From positions 1 through 34,200 of IMG/VR virus record IMGVR_UViG_3300036832_001210: a stretch of 34,200 nucleotides of DNA, one strand, 5' to 3'. Both the position numbers and the translations under genes were made by a program. How positions within the stretch are numbered: position 1 is the first letter of the stretch; each line of letters starts with the position of its first letter. Below are positions 32,750-34,200 of this stretch, piece after piece. The notes beneath the pieces are model-generated. The model was not told where the DNA came from. It did no database searches and saw only the letters and a list, made by a program, of their open reading frames with translations. The DNA comes from a virus.

Positions 32750-34200
32750 CGATTCTCCTGCTGCGTCAGCAGCGGAGCGGCAAACGCGCCGACAGCCTGC
32801 GGCGCGCGGACTGGTGCTAATGGTCGCCGTCCCAAGAATAACTGCTCCGCTCGCTGAGCCGAGCGTCGTGCTGCGAGTTGCTCACCAATGCGTTCTCTGG
32901 CGCTGGCTAATGCTTCACCAGCCAATAGACCCGGAAGATGACCATGCGCGAGACCGATCATCCTGAGCAGGTTTCTCGTCATCATCTTGATTCCCTGCTT
33001 CGCAATCGCCGCGCCAGTATAGCCCGAACCGCTGACGTTCGTGCTGCCCGGGATAGGCACGATTTGCAAGTGAGCGTTGGCAATGTCTCGCATTATCCCG
33101 AGCTCACTCGACGAGTACAGATTACGCGCCAGATCAGTGCTGAGAAATTTCGCGATATTCTGCCCGGTCTTCTGATGCTCCCATGGCAGCATGCCTTCCG
33201 GTGCCTGAGAGATACGACTGAACATACTTGCCTTGAGCGCTCCGAGATTTTCCGGCGTCAATCGCTGTCGCAGCTCAGTCGCGATATTGCCGCCCTGCTG
33301 GCCGGTCAGGGCTGAGAGCAGCTGGTCCCCCGTCGTCGAAGGACTAGAGAGTTGTGCGATCTTAGCCTCGATGGTGCCGGGCTGTGGCGGCACATCCTGA
33401 ACCCCGCGCAGATTATCAGCATGTTGTTGCAGCCGCGCCTGCTCCCCTGCATCCAAGATCGCGCCGGCATGACGCTGATTGCCAAGGAAAGTATCCATGC
33501 GCTGCGCCTGCTTGATGGGCGGGATAGGCTCAGCGCCCGGTGGCGCTTCCGTCAAATGCGAGATCAGCCCACGCTTGATTGAATTCCATTCCGGGCTATT
33601 GGCGCCAAACACGTTGTCGCGGAGATGATTGAGGATTGGCACCGCATTCTCGTTAGCTGCCGGATTGTCCGGCGTTCCCATCAGCGTCCGCATGATCTTT
33701 TCCGGGCTCATTTCCTGTCCCGGATATTTGCCGACCACGTTCTCCATGAAATTTCCGACTTGATCGCCCGGTCCGCGCCGCGAGAAAGTCGCCCGTTCAT
33801 CCGCATGTGCCGCACGCGCCGCCTGTCGCGTCGCGATGACGTCAGCTGGATTGCCGGTCAGCAGCCCACCGGGCCGGGTAGCCGTCGCCTGCTCCCACGC
33901 ATCGAAGGCATCCATCACGCGACCGACCGCGCGCACATCCTCCCAGTTGCCGCCGGGCATGCGTGCCGCCTCGCCAGCGCGACGGCGCTGGATCACCAGT
34001 TGCTTGCGCACCTGCTCCATATCAGCGGGCGTGATCGGACGATTGCCGCGCGCGGCGTCATTGGTAAAGCGCAGCTGTGCGATTTCCTGATCGATGGTAT
34101 CAAGCGCTGCAGATGCCTGTGGCGTCACACCCGGACTGATGCGAACCCGCGCATCCCCGGGCAGATTATTCAATGCATCGCGGATGGTGGCCCCGGCATT
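32746..34200 (-). CDS. Large internal virion protein, 3' part (start beyond the window)
   Basis: The frame is open to the right edge (AGATIRDALNNLPGDARV...), so only the last 485 or so residues are seen. It is a long, mostly alpha-helical, Arg/Ala/Gln-rich protein (QVRKQLVIQRRRAGEAARM, MDTFLGNQRHAGAILDAGEQ, ELRQRLTPENLGALKASMFS). Late in the sequence comes SSSELGIMRDIANAHLQIVP and a hydrophobic helix (GIKMMTRNLLRMIGLAHGHL). The layout resembles large ejected internal virion or tape-measure-like proteins next to a transglycosylase. Exact class cannot be set without the missing N-terminus. Confidence 0.65.
   Translation of the reverse strand, partial: NAGATIRDALNNLPGDARVRISPGVTPQASAALDTIDQEIAQLRFTNDAARGNRPITPADMEQVRKQLVIQRRRAGEAARMPGGNWEDVRAVGRVMDAFDAWEQATATRPGGLLTGNPADVIATRQAARAAHADERATFSRRGPGDQVGNFMENVVGKYPGQEMSPEKIMRTLMGTPDNPAANENAVPILNHLRDNVFGANSPEWNSIKRGLISHLTEAPPGAEPIPPIKQAQRMDTFLGNQRHAGAILDAGEQARLQQHADNLRGVQDVPPQPGTIEAKIAQLSSPSTTGDQLLSALTGQQGGNIATELRQRLTPENLGALKASMFSRISQAPEGMLPWEHQKTGQNIAKFLSTDLARNLYSSSELGIMRDIANAHLQIVPIPGSTNVSGSGYTGAAIAKQGIKMMTRNLLRMIGLAHGHLPGLLAGEALASARERIGEQLAARRSAQRAEQLFLGRRPLAPVRAPQAVGAFAAPLLTQQENR

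Noticed and set aside
1-34200. CRISPR arrays, insertion sequences, integrase or attachment sites.
   Set aside because: No regularly spaced repeats, transposase or integrase motifs, or tRNA-end repeats were seen anywhere in the window.

Overview
This 34.2 kb window is a continuous stretch of a double-stranded DNA tailed-phage genome, about 60% GC by eye, with densely packed short genes, ATGA/TGATG stop-start overlaps and no recognisable host gene. Protein style (DUF6011-, DUF7694-, DUF932- and MT-A70-like proteins, tail proteins of the type seen in Rhizobiales phages) suggests a phage or prophage of an alphaproteobacterium; this is inference from resemblance, not from a search. No terminase, portal, major capsid or integrase is visible, so the genome continues beyond both ends.

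Layout. (1) 1-5511, leftward: a run of eight consecutive genes, seven with N-terminal export signals, ending in a large beta-helix/tail-spike-like protein. (2) 5583-10974, leftward: about twenty small accessory genes (zinc-ribbon, PD-(D/E)XK-like, DUF7694-like, HTH-like). (3) 11036-16680, leftward: a DUF6011/zinc-finger protein, three exported proteins, a DUF932-like protein and several structured leaders. (4) 16929-22632, leftward: replication and DNA processing (SF2 helicase, primase with Zn-finger and Toprim, MT-A70 methylase, RuvC-like resolvase, GapR-like protein), followed upstream by an HTH regulator at 22754-22993. (5) 23088-28033, rightward: an early operon with ERF annealing protein and YqaJ-type exonuclease. 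(6) 27969-34200, leftward: endolysin amidase, glycine-rich tail fibre, small membrane protein (holin candidate), collar-type tail fibre, transglycosylase and a large virion protein cut by the window edge.

Regulation. The early region carries a repeated promoter cassette. A 17-bp dyad GTCAAC-N5-GTTGAC occurs at seven intergenic sites. Its half nearest the gene forms the -35 hexamer, and in every case a -10-like hexamer follows after exactly 17 bp. In four cases a 5-nt-loop hairpin (CGAGCC/GGCTCG) starts 7-8 nt further on, at the predicted 5' end of the mRNA, followed by a near-constant Shine-Dalgarno leader GGAGCATCAC and ATG. One dyad lies in the divergent gap beside the HTH gene, which makes that protein the natural candidate for a regulator of the whole set.

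A second repeated RNA element is present. Four leader regions carry a hairpin with a GC-rich outer stem, a short inner stem that covaries, a GNRA tetraloop and a conserved 15-nt 3' tail close to TTGAGGCARTAGAAG. Two copies are tandem in front of the DUF932-like gene. I do not recognise this element from known riboswitch or ribosomal-leader classes; it and the promoter cassette are the most distinctive features of the window.
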